A DNA stretch of 64,000 nt from Ehretia macrophylla (Eukaryota > Streptophyta > Magnoliopsida > Boraginales > Ehretiaceae): positions 29,889,732 through 29,953,731 of the forward strand of contig CM075775.1 of NCBI GenBank assembly GCA_037974665.1. The letters are read 5' to 3'. Position numbers and translations under genes: made by a program. The notes beneath the pieces were generated by a model that saw only the letters and a program-made list of their open reading frames with translations, was not told the origin of the DNA and ran no database searches. Positions 33,845-44,710 of the stretch are shown here, one piece after another (position 1 is the first letter of the stretch; each line of letters starts with the position of its first letter).

Positions 33845-34042
33845 ATTCTAATCAATCAAAATTTCCAAACAATTTTTTTTTAAAATTTTTATTTTTTTTA
33901 AATTTTTTTATTATTAATTTTTTTAAATTTTTTTAAAATTTTTAAAATTTTTTATTTTTATTTTTTATTTTTAAATAAAGCAGATAAAATAAACACTTAA
34001 ACAAGTTCACAAATACTTTTATCAAAAGCTAAACTATACCGT

Positions 34043-34063
34043 GCTTCCCCGGCAACGGTGGCA
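34043..34063 (-). other. Primer-binding site, tRNA-Asp type
   Basis: On the - strand TGCCACCGTTGCCGGGG, close to the TGGCGCCGTTGCCGGGG site of plant elements primed by tRNA-Asp. It lies 6 bp from the LTR end at 34070. Confidence 0.65.
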
Positions 34064-34069
34064 AAAACT

Positions 34070-35720
34070 TGATGCGATCGGGTTGTGCGTTAAAATATGC
34101 ACAAAATAAACCAAGTTAAAATACCCATAAGTGCACGGAACTTTGTAATGTAGTGTGCTTGAGTGTGGAATCGTATTACAGGGAAGCTCGTTAGTTAAAT
34201 TAGTGAAATAGTATGAAAGTGTTAAAGCGTTTAAATGACAGTTCGTAAAGAGTTTGAGTAACGTGCGAGAAATGTAAACTAAATTAAACTAACTAAATTA
34301 TCTAAGTTATACTAAGTATTAGTGGAATACGAGAGGTGATGATCTAGGGGTTTGAACATGTAAATGAGACAATTAATATAGACTCGATATCTAGTTTATC
34401 TAATTCTGCAAGGGCTTAAGCTACAAGCATACACCCGGTTAAGCTAAAAATTATAGACCTAGTTAATCTACTTAGCTTATTTTAACCAAGTACAACAAGG
34501 CAAACTAAACTTAGGAATTAACCTTACATATATAAACTATGGTACAACCTATAGTTTCATGGAGTCTATGGTACAATCTATAGACTCATGATTAAAATAA
34601 TTATATGGCACTAAAGTAATGCATTCATAATATTAACTACAAGTATAATATTTATGAAGCGAAAGTACAGCAATCATAACGTCTACTTAAAAGCATTACA
34701 TATGAATATAGAATTAAAACATGTCATACATTGCAATTTCAATTGAATAAACTAAATCTGAAACCATATATTAAAATACTATCACTTATAATATTCACCC
34801 CTAAATATCAATCTACTCAGACATAAATGAATACGAGTTATGTAAATAAAAGAGAGTCAAGAAAGGCTCACCCATATCGACGAACGCGTATTTCTGATTC
34901 CCGAAATTTGAGCAGAGGTCCGATGCAAAATAGCTATTCAGGCAGAGCTAATTTTTCCCGAATAAGAACTACTAGGAATGAGTTTTCCCCGAATAAGAGT
35001 TTTCCTATTAAAAGCTAATCAGGCAAAACTTCTCCCGGATAATAACTACTTCAGTCGGACTTTCCCCTAAAAGTAGCTATTCAGGCAAAATTTTCCCAAA
35101 TAAGAGCTATCTAGGCGGGACTTCCCCCGTATTCTACTACTACTTAATTAACTAAAACTAAAATTTAAAACTAAATAGAATTAACTCAAAATTATATCAA
35201 AAATATTGATAATACTCTAAAATTAATTCTCAAATTCTCAAAGGATTGAAGCTCTATTTATAGGCAAAATTCTGAAAATAGTTGACTTTTTTGCATTTGT
35301 TGACTTTGACCGAATCGTTGACCACGACATTTTTAGGCGTTTTTCACTGTTTTGACCCTTCAAATGATGAAATTTGTGCTCAGAAGGCTGTTTCTACCCA
35401 AAAAACGGATATGATTTGCCAAAAACGGACATAGGTCACTATTTAAAATCATCTGGGTCAATGTTTTGAGTCCAATTTCGTGCTAGTTTTGGCCAAATTT
35501 ATTCTCTATAAGCTTCATTCTTCAACTATTTCTCGTGCTTCCTCATTCTTACTTGTTGACTTGCAATTTGGATCATTTCGCGCCTAATTCTTCACTTTTC
35601 AGTATTTTCCTACATTGTATCGAAAGTATCAAAGTGTGCATTTATTCCATAGTTAAGATGCAAATGTAGTATAAATACAATGGTTTGAGTGTTGCAAATA
35701 GAGTCACATTAACACCCACA
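34070..35720 (-). repeat. 5' LTR of the Gag-only element
   Basis: On the - strand it would begin TGTGGGTGTTAA (35720) and end CGCATCA (34070), about 1.65 kb. A TATAAATA box (- strand) is at 35255-35262. Imperfect roughly 50-bp repeats containing GCTATTCAGGC and TTTCCC lie at 34930-35130. The right boundary is inferred from the TG end only, and the partner LTR was not found to the left. Confidence 0.55.
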
Positions 35721-37849
35721 CTCATAGGTCTCCAATCCAAGACTTCCTGTGAATTGAAGAAGATTCCTACCATTTGAGACGACCCTTGGGGTCGGGTAGC
35801 TTTGTATTTGTTTTTGTTCTTTTTGTGTGTGTGTGGCGGGGGGGGGGGGGGGGGGTGGTTTGTATGCTTTGGATTGTACCCATTTGTTGTTCTGGTATAT
35901 TGATTTGGGCTACTCCTTATATTGTTTTGTTTTTCTTTCTAGACCCTATAGAGCATGGTTTAGCTTATGTCTCCTTCGGCCTAATCCAATTTAGTTATGA
36001 TACACTTGACAAAACAAAAAAAGTATTATTGATCATAGAGTTGATTCGAATTTTTACGAGGTAAATACTTCTTTTGTTTGTTTAAATTTTTTTGCTATTT
36101 GAACATAAAGTTATGGCTTTAGCTTGAATTAACCAATTGGTTGTGTTTTTCTAACATTACTAAACAGTCAAATAAAATGCTTTTCTTAACTCTTCAATTT
36201 TTCATTGCTCTTACTGAATTTTTTAAGTATGAATAACTTTTTAGATGATTGAAAAATTTGCCACGAAAGTCATGGAATTAGTGTAGGCTAACATCCTCGG
36301 GTATATGGTCTAATTTTTTCACCGTTTCTATTCGTATCAAGGAGTGAAAAAGAAAATGTATTTCTATTGTATCTTGATCTTTTCTAGCTATCCTGATTCA
36401 TTAAAGTGAAAAGAATATATGTATTTCTATTGTATTTTGAGCTTTTCTATCTTGACTCCTTGAAGCGCTTACCATCATCAAAATTTGCATTCTTATATCC
36501 AACTCAAAAAAGTAAAGTATCGAGCTTCGTCTTGGTATTTACATATTCTCCTATACTGGACAAACCAAACCAGCCAGCATCTCTAATGGGCCTTAAGTTA
36601 TCTAGCCCACGGCTTCAGACCCTCAGCAAACCCTAGAAACGCACTGATTAAGGTCTCAATGTCTCTTCCCTTTCATTGGTGAGTTTAATTTTTCTTATTT
36701 CCTTAACTAATCTTAAGGATGGGTGCTCAATTTCATTACAATGAAAACCCTTCAACAATTTTATTTTGTGTAAAATTTTCTTGACACCCACAAATGGAAG
36801 AATCCAAAAAGAGCTTGAAAAATGTGTCCGAAACTCGTAATTTTTTATTTGAGACAATATACAATAGCATTAGAATAGGTTCGTCCCTTTTTCAGAGCAA
36901 GATCCAACCCTTCCTTGGAGTCTTGACTTCACACACCAACTTATTTTTTTAATACATTTTGAAGTTGTTGACTTCATTTTTTATTCTTTTTATAATTTTT
37001 GAATTATTTTTGCATAGTTTTAAGCATGAAAAATAGTGAGTTTTTAAACTTATTTGAAACCTTTTGTGTTGGTAGGTTGAAGAAAAATTTATTTAATGAA
37101 GTATTAACTGAAATTTGTTATCTCAAGACAAAAAATTCAATAAAATATAGTATTAGACCACTCGAGACAGGTGGTAAAACTTCATGGAATTTTTCTCTTA
37201 AACTAATTGTAGTGATGAGCAACGGTAGAGTCATTTTGGGCTACATTTTTCAGAAACATATTTATATTTGAGGTATTTTAAAATTAAAATCAATTTAACT
37301 TTTAAAAAATAATCCATATATAATATTAAATTATATATTTTTAGTTTCTACTGAATTATAATCCTCGGTCGGGCTCTGGGGGTGAACATAATTTGCGTAA
37401 ACAAAGGTTTAATGCTTTAATTTGGTTACTCTTATACCTTAATAATGCTGCTAAAACTTATAAAACATGTGTAGTTTGCTGTGTAGGGTAGCTGTTTGAA
37501 TGAGGTAAGCTGATGTTGTGTGTTAAAATAATAATTTAGATTTTCCATTTAAGAATTGTCCGTTGCCTAACACTTCCATGCACACCACAAGTACTCATAC
37601 AAGCCCAAAGACAGAGAAATTTGAGAGTTAATGGGAATTGCAGTCTCAAAAAAAATTGAAAAATTAACTCTTTTATAAAATAAAAAAAATTAAAATATCT
37701 ATATCTTTTTAGTTAAAATATATATTTGTATAGTTAAAAAATTATATGTTATACCCCTCACTAAGAGAAAATTCTGAATTCGTTACGATACAAGACCAAA
37801 TAATCTCTACCACCATCGCCATTTTTTTACTAGCGCTGCTTATTGACAG
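35721..37849. other. Intergenic region with an 18-base G run, no gene seen
   Basis: AT-rich, with small chance ORFs. A (GT)n stretch runs into GGC and then 18 consecutive G at 35838-35855, which can form a G-quadruplex or be a sequencing-prone homopolymer. Confidence 0.6.
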
Positions 37850-38333
37850 CGGTTTCTAAGTTCATTGAGAATGTTTGGCTGGGGGCTGGGGATTAAATGT
37901 TGAACCTCTTTGCGTCTTTTGTCGACAAGGGATTGAGTCCAAGGTTTTATTTTGAGTGTAATTTCTTGAGAAGGATATGGAGAAAGGGAATCAGATTGCT
38001 CAAGGGACCAACTACATTCTATAAATGGGAGCATTTGATCAGATGGCTAGAGAGGTGGTGAAGTTTTTTTCAGGTGCAAACTATCATATTTGGACCGAAA
38101 GAAATAGAAGACTGTAAGATGGAGGCTGTCTCTTGAAGGATCAAATCTTTAACTGTCTTGGTTTTTTTGTAAAGAACAAACTTAATTTTGGTAAGGAATT
38201 TAGGAATAGTAGTTTAAATAGATCCATATGTAATGCCTGGAGTATTGATGATAGTTCTGGCATAGTTTGAATACTTTTTATTTTTATTAAAGCTTAATTC
38301 TCACTGTCCAACAAGGAAAAAAAAAAAAAAAAG
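37850..38333 (+). mobile_element. 3' fragment of an L1-like LINE
   Basis: The frame shows a zinc-finger-like CVFCRQGIESK (zf-RVT region) near 37900, then YHIWTERNRRL near 38085, the usual C-terminal signature of plant L1-type LINE proteins. It has several stops. It ends in an A-rich tail (38317-38333). No target duplication was found. A 5'-truncated, dead copy. Confidence 0.7.
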
Positions 38334-39605
38334 AAGAAGGGTGGGGGTGGTCTAGCATTCTTATTGAGACTAGAACTTAGAGGGAAGAAAATAGATTTAT
38401 GGATAGAATCAAATATGCATTTTTCTTCTATGATCGATCGGAATAAACATCAATAGTTACGAATTGAATTAGTTTCTCCTCAACAAATAAGTGCTTGGAC
38501 CACTAAAATATGATATGGTAAATAAGAATTTTCTTTTCTTAAAACAGGAAAAAAATACATCCCGTTCTTAAAACGTAATGATCATACGTCTGTAATGCAT
38601 TATATATCCGTGGGTGTCAAGAGGGTATCTGAAAAAGGATGATGAAGTTGGTGTTTTACCATACATTTTTTTTTTGTCTAGTGTATACGAGATTTTGAAG
38701 CCTTTGGACTCGGGAGATTTCAATTAGCTCCATTAGCTCATTTTATTTTTTGTTGAAATTTTTATCAAAGTACTACTATTTTTCTTTTGTTTTTGATTTA
38801 ATAAATGTTTAAATTGTATAATATATATCAAAAGATAGCTATCACAAGGATTGATCTGGGATCTCTTATACTTACAAGAAAGAATATAACATTAGATTAA
38901 AGCCCCGGTGATATATATTGGAAGTATTTGCTTTTCTTTTAAACATATTTTTTATTTGCGAACTAATTCATGTCAATGCTTTTTTTTACATTTGCCCGGA
39001 AATATATTTATGTTAAGAAGATAAATATAAACACTCAAAGGCCCAAATATGAACAAGAAGTTGGAAAAAGACTAGGCTACGCCCAGAATAATTGAAGGAG
39101 GCGAAAAGTTCCTCTGCAAAGAAAACTTAATAAAGCACTACTAGGATTTTGGTCCAATAGTATGTAACTTGTTACGCATGTAAAAAATGTTACGAGTTTA
39201 AATTTCACTGGTTATATTGTATGATCTTAGATTTCAATTGAATCAAAAAATAAATAAACTTAACAAAGCAACATAATGGGCCTAAAGTACAAGTTGCCCA
39301 CGGAGCATCAATAGAGGCACACGAAGCAAACCTGGAACCAAAAGCTCCACAAAGGAGCCCGGCCCACATCTCAAGAAACAGAAGCCACTATCTCCAGAAA
39401 CCATTGGCTTCAAAACCAGATTAAGTAAACCAATGGCGGGAATGGAACGACTAATCAGAGGGTTTTTTTTTTTTTCATAATTAATCAGAGGGATCGCTCA
39501 CACCCAAATTTGTGTTTTTTTTTTTTTTTTTTTTCTTTTTGTCGGTCAAACTTGTATTTGTCAATTACCATAATGGTGTTCAATTTGAAAATTTGGGCGA
39601 AGATT
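38334..39605. other. Intergenic, no gene seen
   Basis: AT-rich; a 20-base T run near 39514-39533 and other homopolymers. No coding signal. Confidence 0.55.
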
Positions 39606-40020
39606 TTTTTTTTTTGGTCAAGGGGAATTCATTCATTATAAAAGGAAACAATACAACAATATCCCAATTCCAGTTGAATGAAAATCTAAGTCAAGCAGAT
39701 TACATAACAAATTTGAGATATTCGAGACTTAATATACAGACAAAGAATTTTTATTTTTGCTTTTAACAACTCAATCACATACTTAGTTTGCAGTTCTCTT
39801 TATGAATTGAATATTTATTCTCGGGTTGTCAGCTACAATTTTTTGAATATCTTACACAATATGATATGCTTGTCAACTCGTAGCACGACTAAGAGAATCG
39901 ATTGTTTTGAATATCAATTCATCATTACTTTCAATGACGATGCTAGAACAATCAATCTGTCCGGCGAATAAACATGAATATTTAATGGCTAGCGCTTCCG
40001 AATTTCGCCAACCTGATATT
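39606..40020 (-). mobile_element. 3' end of a LINE with RNase H relic
   Basis: A T run next to 39606 is the poly(A) tail of a - strand insertion. The adjacent GGTCAAGGGGAATTCATTCATT is the 3' untranslated form common in plant LINEs. The - strand of about 39830-40020 reads as RNase H (SSIVIESDDELIF, then FIKRTANQVCD-like with stops). The end near 40020 abuts another RNase H piece on the opposite strand. Confidence 0.6.
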
Positions 40021-40099
40021 GATCCTCTGATCACTGAAATCAGATTTCATCTCAATGAACTTAATACCCATGACAAATATCAACAGCATAGCTCCCTGC

Positions 40100-40527
40100 A
40101 ACCTCCAGCTCCAACTCGCCCCTTCCCTTACTCAACTTGGACATCGCCACCAACAGGTTCCTACAAGCTTAACTGTGATGCATCATTGGTTGATTTTGAC
40201 CAATTGGCAAGTATTGTAGTTGTATGCCGAGATGATCATGGCACAGTTACTGACGGTCGAGTCTTTTCTCTTAGATGCTTTTCTGTATTACAGGCCGAGG
40301 CTATTACTTGTCAAACAACGTGCTCCTTAATCTTTGCCCATAATCCCACTTCCCCAACCACCATAGAATTCGATTCCTCAACGGTTATCGAAACTCTCAG
40401 GGGTTCTTTGTTATGTGATTATAAGATTTTTTCAGTTGTTTATAACTCTTTATCTTCTCTATTATCATCTTCTGACTACTCATTTCGATGGATTCGTCAA
40501 TCGATCCCTCCACTTTACTTGGTATAA
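40100..40527 (+). pseudogene. RNase H-like (RVT_3) domain fragment
   Basis: The + frame ending at 40527 contains an RVT_3-type RNase H: GSYKLNCDAS, VVCRDDHG, LQAEAIT and EFDSSTVIETL, so the acidic catalytic residues D, E and D are all present. The ORF starts at 39907, but its first 40 or so codons are antisense to the neighbouring LINE, so that start is fortuitous. There is no RT domain upstream. Either a LINE 3' fragment or a leftover of a stand-alone RNase H-like gene; the uninterrupted frame is notable. No clear promoter. Confidence 0.6.
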
Positions 40528-40540
40528 TAATCTTTTCCTA

Positions 40541-41139
40541 AAACTCTGATCACTTGTAATTCAAGAGTCTAAAAAGTTCACTCCACAAAAATTGACGGAT
40601 GTACTTTTTAATTTGGTATGAAATATCTTCTCGAGCCAAAAAATTAAAAAAAAATGAAAATTTGATCACGGCTGATTTGCTTAACGTCGAAGCGTCACAC
40701 AATAAGCCATATCCTCCACGTCAACCTGATGCAAGCCCTTTCTAAGAGTTCGTAAAGTGTCTTAACTGGCCCTGAAACTAAATATCTTGCTTCTAACTAG
40801 CCAACATATATATATATATTTCTTCGGCTAAGCGGGTAAATACCGTAATAGAAGTTTTCAAATGGCGTTAAAGAGTACATAAAAAGTGGGTCCCCTGAGG
40901 AGTTTGGATTGTTAGGCCCCACTTGACCTTGTGGCATGATGGGAGTGGATTTGACCTGACGAGTTTTGAATATTACCAAATTCATCCATAACTTGAACTG
41001 CCGGTTAAATGATGAGGACATTATTATCTTTCTATTTTTTTTTCAATAAAAATGAAAAACTTTGTTTTTTCATCAAACTAGTCAGGCAAATTGTAAGTGC
41101 GAAAAAATTTAATTTAAATAAGACTAAATTAGATTTACT
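40541..41139. other. Intergenic, no gene seen
   Basis: AT-rich with a short (TA)n at 40806-40818. Nothing assigned. Confidence 0.5.
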
Positions 41140-41555
41140 TAAAAAGTTAGATTCAATGCATATTTTAAATTAAGTAAAAACTAAATAATATTATAATGGG
41201 GGAATGCAAGTTGTAGTCGACATTTCTAATCCACCAAGAAGCCACGCGGCCAAAAGAAAGAGAAATTAAAAGAATGCGGGGTTTCGTGCAACATAGTTTT
41301 TGCTCTTTTTTATTTGAGTGGATCAGATATTTTTTACTATTTCTTCTTTTCGGTTTGGTGAAGGATTTACATTTTCTGATTTTTTGGATTTACATTTTTT
41401 GTTTCACGCAAACCTCAAGGACTTTTTTTGAATTATTATCCAATAACCCTAGCTGGGATCATTTCGCTTTGGCTTTCTCCTATAAAACACACACCTTTTC
41501 CTTGGTATTTGCAATCTTTTCTCTCTTTGTCGGGGAACTTACGTAGTCACTAGCC
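41140..41555 (+). promoter_or_regulatory. Promoter and leader of aldolase-like copy 2
   Basis: Homology to the copy 1 upstream block begins near 41150 (TTCAATGCATATTT). A TATA box, TATAAAAC, lies at 41481-41488, about 70 bp before the ATG at 41556. The leader CTTTGTCGGGGAACTTACG is shared with copies 1 and 3. Confidence 0.6.
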
Positions 41556-43836
41556 ATGTCTTCCAACCTTGCGAAAACATTGACACTTGTTGGTAAGAGC
41601 CAATTACCCACCCTTTCATATAATCAATCTCTTTCAGTTCTAGATTTGTAAATTTAGCATTTATTTCTCCCTGGAGAGTGTAGAGGCTTCCTGTGCTCGG
41701 GGTCTACCCGTGGCATCTTGGTGGACTACGTACGCTTCCACCTTTGATGGTCTTGAATTCCGGTTTGGATTCTTGACTTGGCTCCTCTCGGCCCTCATAA
41801 CGCGTCTTGTGTTGGCTTACCTTGGTGAGCTGTTGGCCATAGTTGTGGTGGCCTTTTCAGTGAGTGCGTTTATGGGTGGTTGTATGTGCCGGATGGTGGC
41901 CGCTGCGGTGCTATGCTGTTGATAATCCGTTGATGCTGCTAGCACCGATGATCTTGACTGTTCTTAGCGTTTGACCTGTACTTTTCCTTTTCTTGGGCTG
42001 ATGTTTCTTGACCCAATCTTTGTACTTTTACTTTGTTAAATTTATGGGGTTAGTTTTAATCATTTTGAGGTTTTTTAGGGTATGCCTATATGATATCAGT
42101 TTTTAATTATTTTGTTTTTTTGGTTTATTTGATTATTATGAAAACTGTCCTTTAGTGAAGTACCTCCCAATACTTGGCTTTAACCTGATCATTATTAAGA
42201 TGCCTAAATGAATTCAGTTATGTTTATGCATAAATGTACATGTTCAGTTTCATCCACGGATCTGAAAATATTTTCACTGATATTAAGATGTTAGATCACC
42301 AGATGTGGGCTTAGTAGATCTGAAAGCTTCGTAATTTTTGCTCTATTTAGCAATTTTTATACGAAATTAAAATCGGAATTACATTGATTTAATTTTTTCA
42401 AATAAAAATTGGAGAAAATTGATGATTTTTTTTTTCTTTTTATTTTTCTTTTGTGTCATTGCAGATGAGATTACTGCGAATGCTGAGCAACTTGGCACTG
42501 CTAGAAAGCTTATCCTTGTCGCTGATAAGTTAACTGGCACTCTTGGTGACCGGCAATGCCTCATTAAGCTTTTTTCTGCCACTCCTGGTGCCCGTCAATG
42601 GTTCAATGGTGTTGTTGTTGACGACGAGACTCTCTACCAGGAGAAGACTGACGAAGGTACATTTCTATGGTGATTTTCCATATATGCTAGTTTGCTTCGA
42701 ATATTAGGGAATTTGGAATTTTGTATTCGATCGGTTATGTGGATATGGTGGTAATTGATTTAAATTCTTGATTTGCAGGTGAGCTCCTTGTTGATGTCCT
42801 GAAGGAGGGTCGAGTCCTCGTTGGAATTCCGGTCAAGATGGGTTCCGTTGAACTTCCTGATAGCCTTGCCGAGCGCTGTCAGAAATATTACAATGCCGGT
42901 GCTAGGTTTGTCGAATTGGATATAGAGCTTGAGGTTGATCCCAGTGAGCAATCTCAGTTGGTTATCGATGGATATGCGAATTGCTTAGCCCGCTGTGCCA
43001 CCATCTTGCAGGAGAACGGCTTGGTCCCAATTGTTGGATGTCAGATCCTTGTCAATGGTTCTGACGATATCTACAAGGTCACCGGTGTATCTGAGCGTGT
43101 TCTTGTTGCATCTTACAAGGCATTCAATGACCACCATGTCCTTCTCAAGGGTACTCTGTTGAAGCCAAACGTGGTTACTCATGGATTTGAGGGACTCAAG
43201 GTTGCCCCACAGGTGATCGCTGATGACACTCTCCGTGTCCTGAATTGCACAGTTCCAGCTGCTGTTTCTGCTATTATCTTCTCCCATGGGGCGCTGGGTG
43301 AGGAAGAGCCAACCTTCCTCGATGCCGTTAGTAGACATAACACCAGGAAGCCATGGCCCATCTCGTCCGTTGTAACTCTTAATCCGCACATGCTCATGGA
43401 TTTTGCTGGAGAAGAGGAAAAAATGGAGATCGTCCAGGCTGAATTCATTCAGTGTTGCAAAGCGAAGGCCAAGGCATACGTTGTGATGCCTGAAGGGGTT
43501 GGTGCCATTGTGATGTCTGAAGGGTTTGATACCGTTATGATGCCTGGAGGTGTTGCTAACTTTGAGATGCCTGGAGGTGGTGCCGCAGTCACCGGTGCAA
43601 CCGTTGTGATGCCTGAATGGGTTGATACCTTTGGGATGCCTAGAGGCGGTGCTAACCTTGAGATGTCTGGCGGCGGTGCTAACCTTGAGATGCCTGGAGG
43701 CGGTGCTAACTTTGGGATGCCTGGAGGCGGTGGTCCAGTCCCCGGTGCTTCCCTGAACCTCCGCCCTACTGAGTATATTTACGAGTTCAAATTTGGGTTC
43801 AATGCCCATTTCTTTTTCTCTGCCAGTGCTCATTAG
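41556..43836 (+). CDS. Divergent class I aldolase-like protein with a Gly/Met/Pro repeat tail (copy 2, intact)
   Basis: Exons 41556-41592, 42465-42656 and 42779-43836 join in frame to 428 residues; all introns are GT-AG. Residues 13-308 align along the class I fructose-bisphosphate aldolase fold. The nominal family reaction is fructose-1,6-bisphosphate to DHAP plus GAP in the cytosol. Asp33 (VADKLTG) and the Schiff-base lysine (Lys205 in GTLLKPN) are kept. The AADES motif has lost E and S, the WRAVLK lysine is gone (ELDIELEV), EPEIL is GCQIL, the phosphate-binding Arg of FGRALQ is Asn and the C-terminal Tyr is absent. Two segments are deleted, about 14 residues after GTLGD and about 10 containing GTNGETTTQG. 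A 120-residue tail (309-428) follows, with GGANLEMPG-type repeats. Normal aldolases are about 358 residues. Catalysis by the usual route is unlikely; function unknown. Confidence 0.85.
43540..43740 (+). repeat. Coding minisatellite in the aldolase-like tail, 27-bp units
   Basis: At least three clean 27-bp units (about 43648-43730) encode G-G-A-N-(L/F)-(E/G)-M-(P/S)-G. More diverged GATGCCTGGAGG units extend back to about 43480. The reading frame is preserved through all copies. Confidence 0.75.
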
Positions 43837-44070
43837 TTGTCGTTGACAGTTCTCATTTGGCGACAAAATGAGAGGATTTAATAAGGCAGATAGTTTTTTT
43901 TCTTCGGGAACAAGGCAATAGTCTCTATTGTACGTTTGTTGTTTTTCCCATTTCAGTTTTCTCGTTGTATGGGAAGGCTAGGTTCTCGGTTTACTATGTA
44001 GTTCAAATGTGGACAATCCGTCACTTCCAAGAATATCTGAGTACCTTGTAAGTTATATATGTGATACTAA

Positions 44071-44405
44071 GGCTATTTTCAATGGAATTTTTAAAATACA
44101 AAATTTTTTTAATTTAGATATTTTTAGAGACCTTTGTCTCTAAAATTAATATTATTCATGACAAAAGTACGTAGGGTCCACCATTTTTGACTTCAAAGAT
44201 GTCAATATAGAGACCTAGTCTCTATTTTTTTTAACAAATTTGTGAAAGAAAATGGAGATTGGGTCTCTATTTTGGCATCTTTTAAGCAAAAAGTGATAGA
44301 CCATACGTACTTTTGTCATGAATAGTATTATTTTTAGAGACTGGAGTCTCTAAAAGCACTTAAATTAGGAAACTTTTACATTTGAAGACTTCATTGAGGA
44401 TGCTC
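44071..44405. mobile_element. Foldback MITE, PIF/Harbinger-like, TSD TAA
   Basis: 335 bp flanked by TAA (44068-44070 and 44406-44408). The left end GGCTATTTTCAATGG pairs imperfectly with the right end (reverse complement GAGCATCCTCAATGA). Internal inverted halves are strong: TTCATGACAAAAGTACGTA at about 44155 against TACGTACTTTTGTCATGAA at about 44305. The whole element can fold into a hairpin. It lies about 230 bp after the stop of copy 2, near or in its 3' untranslated region. Confidence 0.75.
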
Positions 44406-44440
44406 TAAGGGCTTCACCTTTATGAAGCCTTTTTCAGCAT

Positions 44441-44710
44441 TCAAATCAGTTGATGTCCTTGCCAATGAGTAGCCCGGTTTGAAGAGACGATTGTTTTGAT
44501 TACCCTTTTTGTATCGCTTTTAATTATGATGCTAAAAAACTTAGTTTGAATGGCGAAAATACACTCCGACTTGATAGCAAGTGATTCTCCTTCAAATGCG
44601 GATTTGCAGAAGATGTGATCTGCTTGCCCATAGCCGATCTCTCCTTTCCAGTTTCTTTCTATGAATGCGATAACAGTTTTCTTTCCTTCATTGGTTGACT
44701 GTTCAATCAT
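44441..44710 (-). pseudogene. RNase H-like (RVT_3) fragment
   Basis: A 90-codon - strand frame containing FIERNWKGEIGYGQAD, EGESLAIKSE and IIKSDTKRVI, matching the middle of an RVT_3-type RNase H with E and D of the active site. The N- and C-terminal parts are missing. Probably LINE debris related to 39830-40020. Confidence 0.55.

Noticed and set aside
39907-40020. Start of the 206-codon frame as the true N-terminus of an RNase H-like protein
   Set aside because: This part is antisense to a LINE RNase H on the - strand, so the ATG is fortuitous; only the section from about 40100 was annotated.
42985-43866. 293-codon - strand frame over aldolase-like exon 3
   Set aside because: It is antisense to the well-supported exon and mirrors the GATGCCTGGAGG repeats; no homology or promoter.
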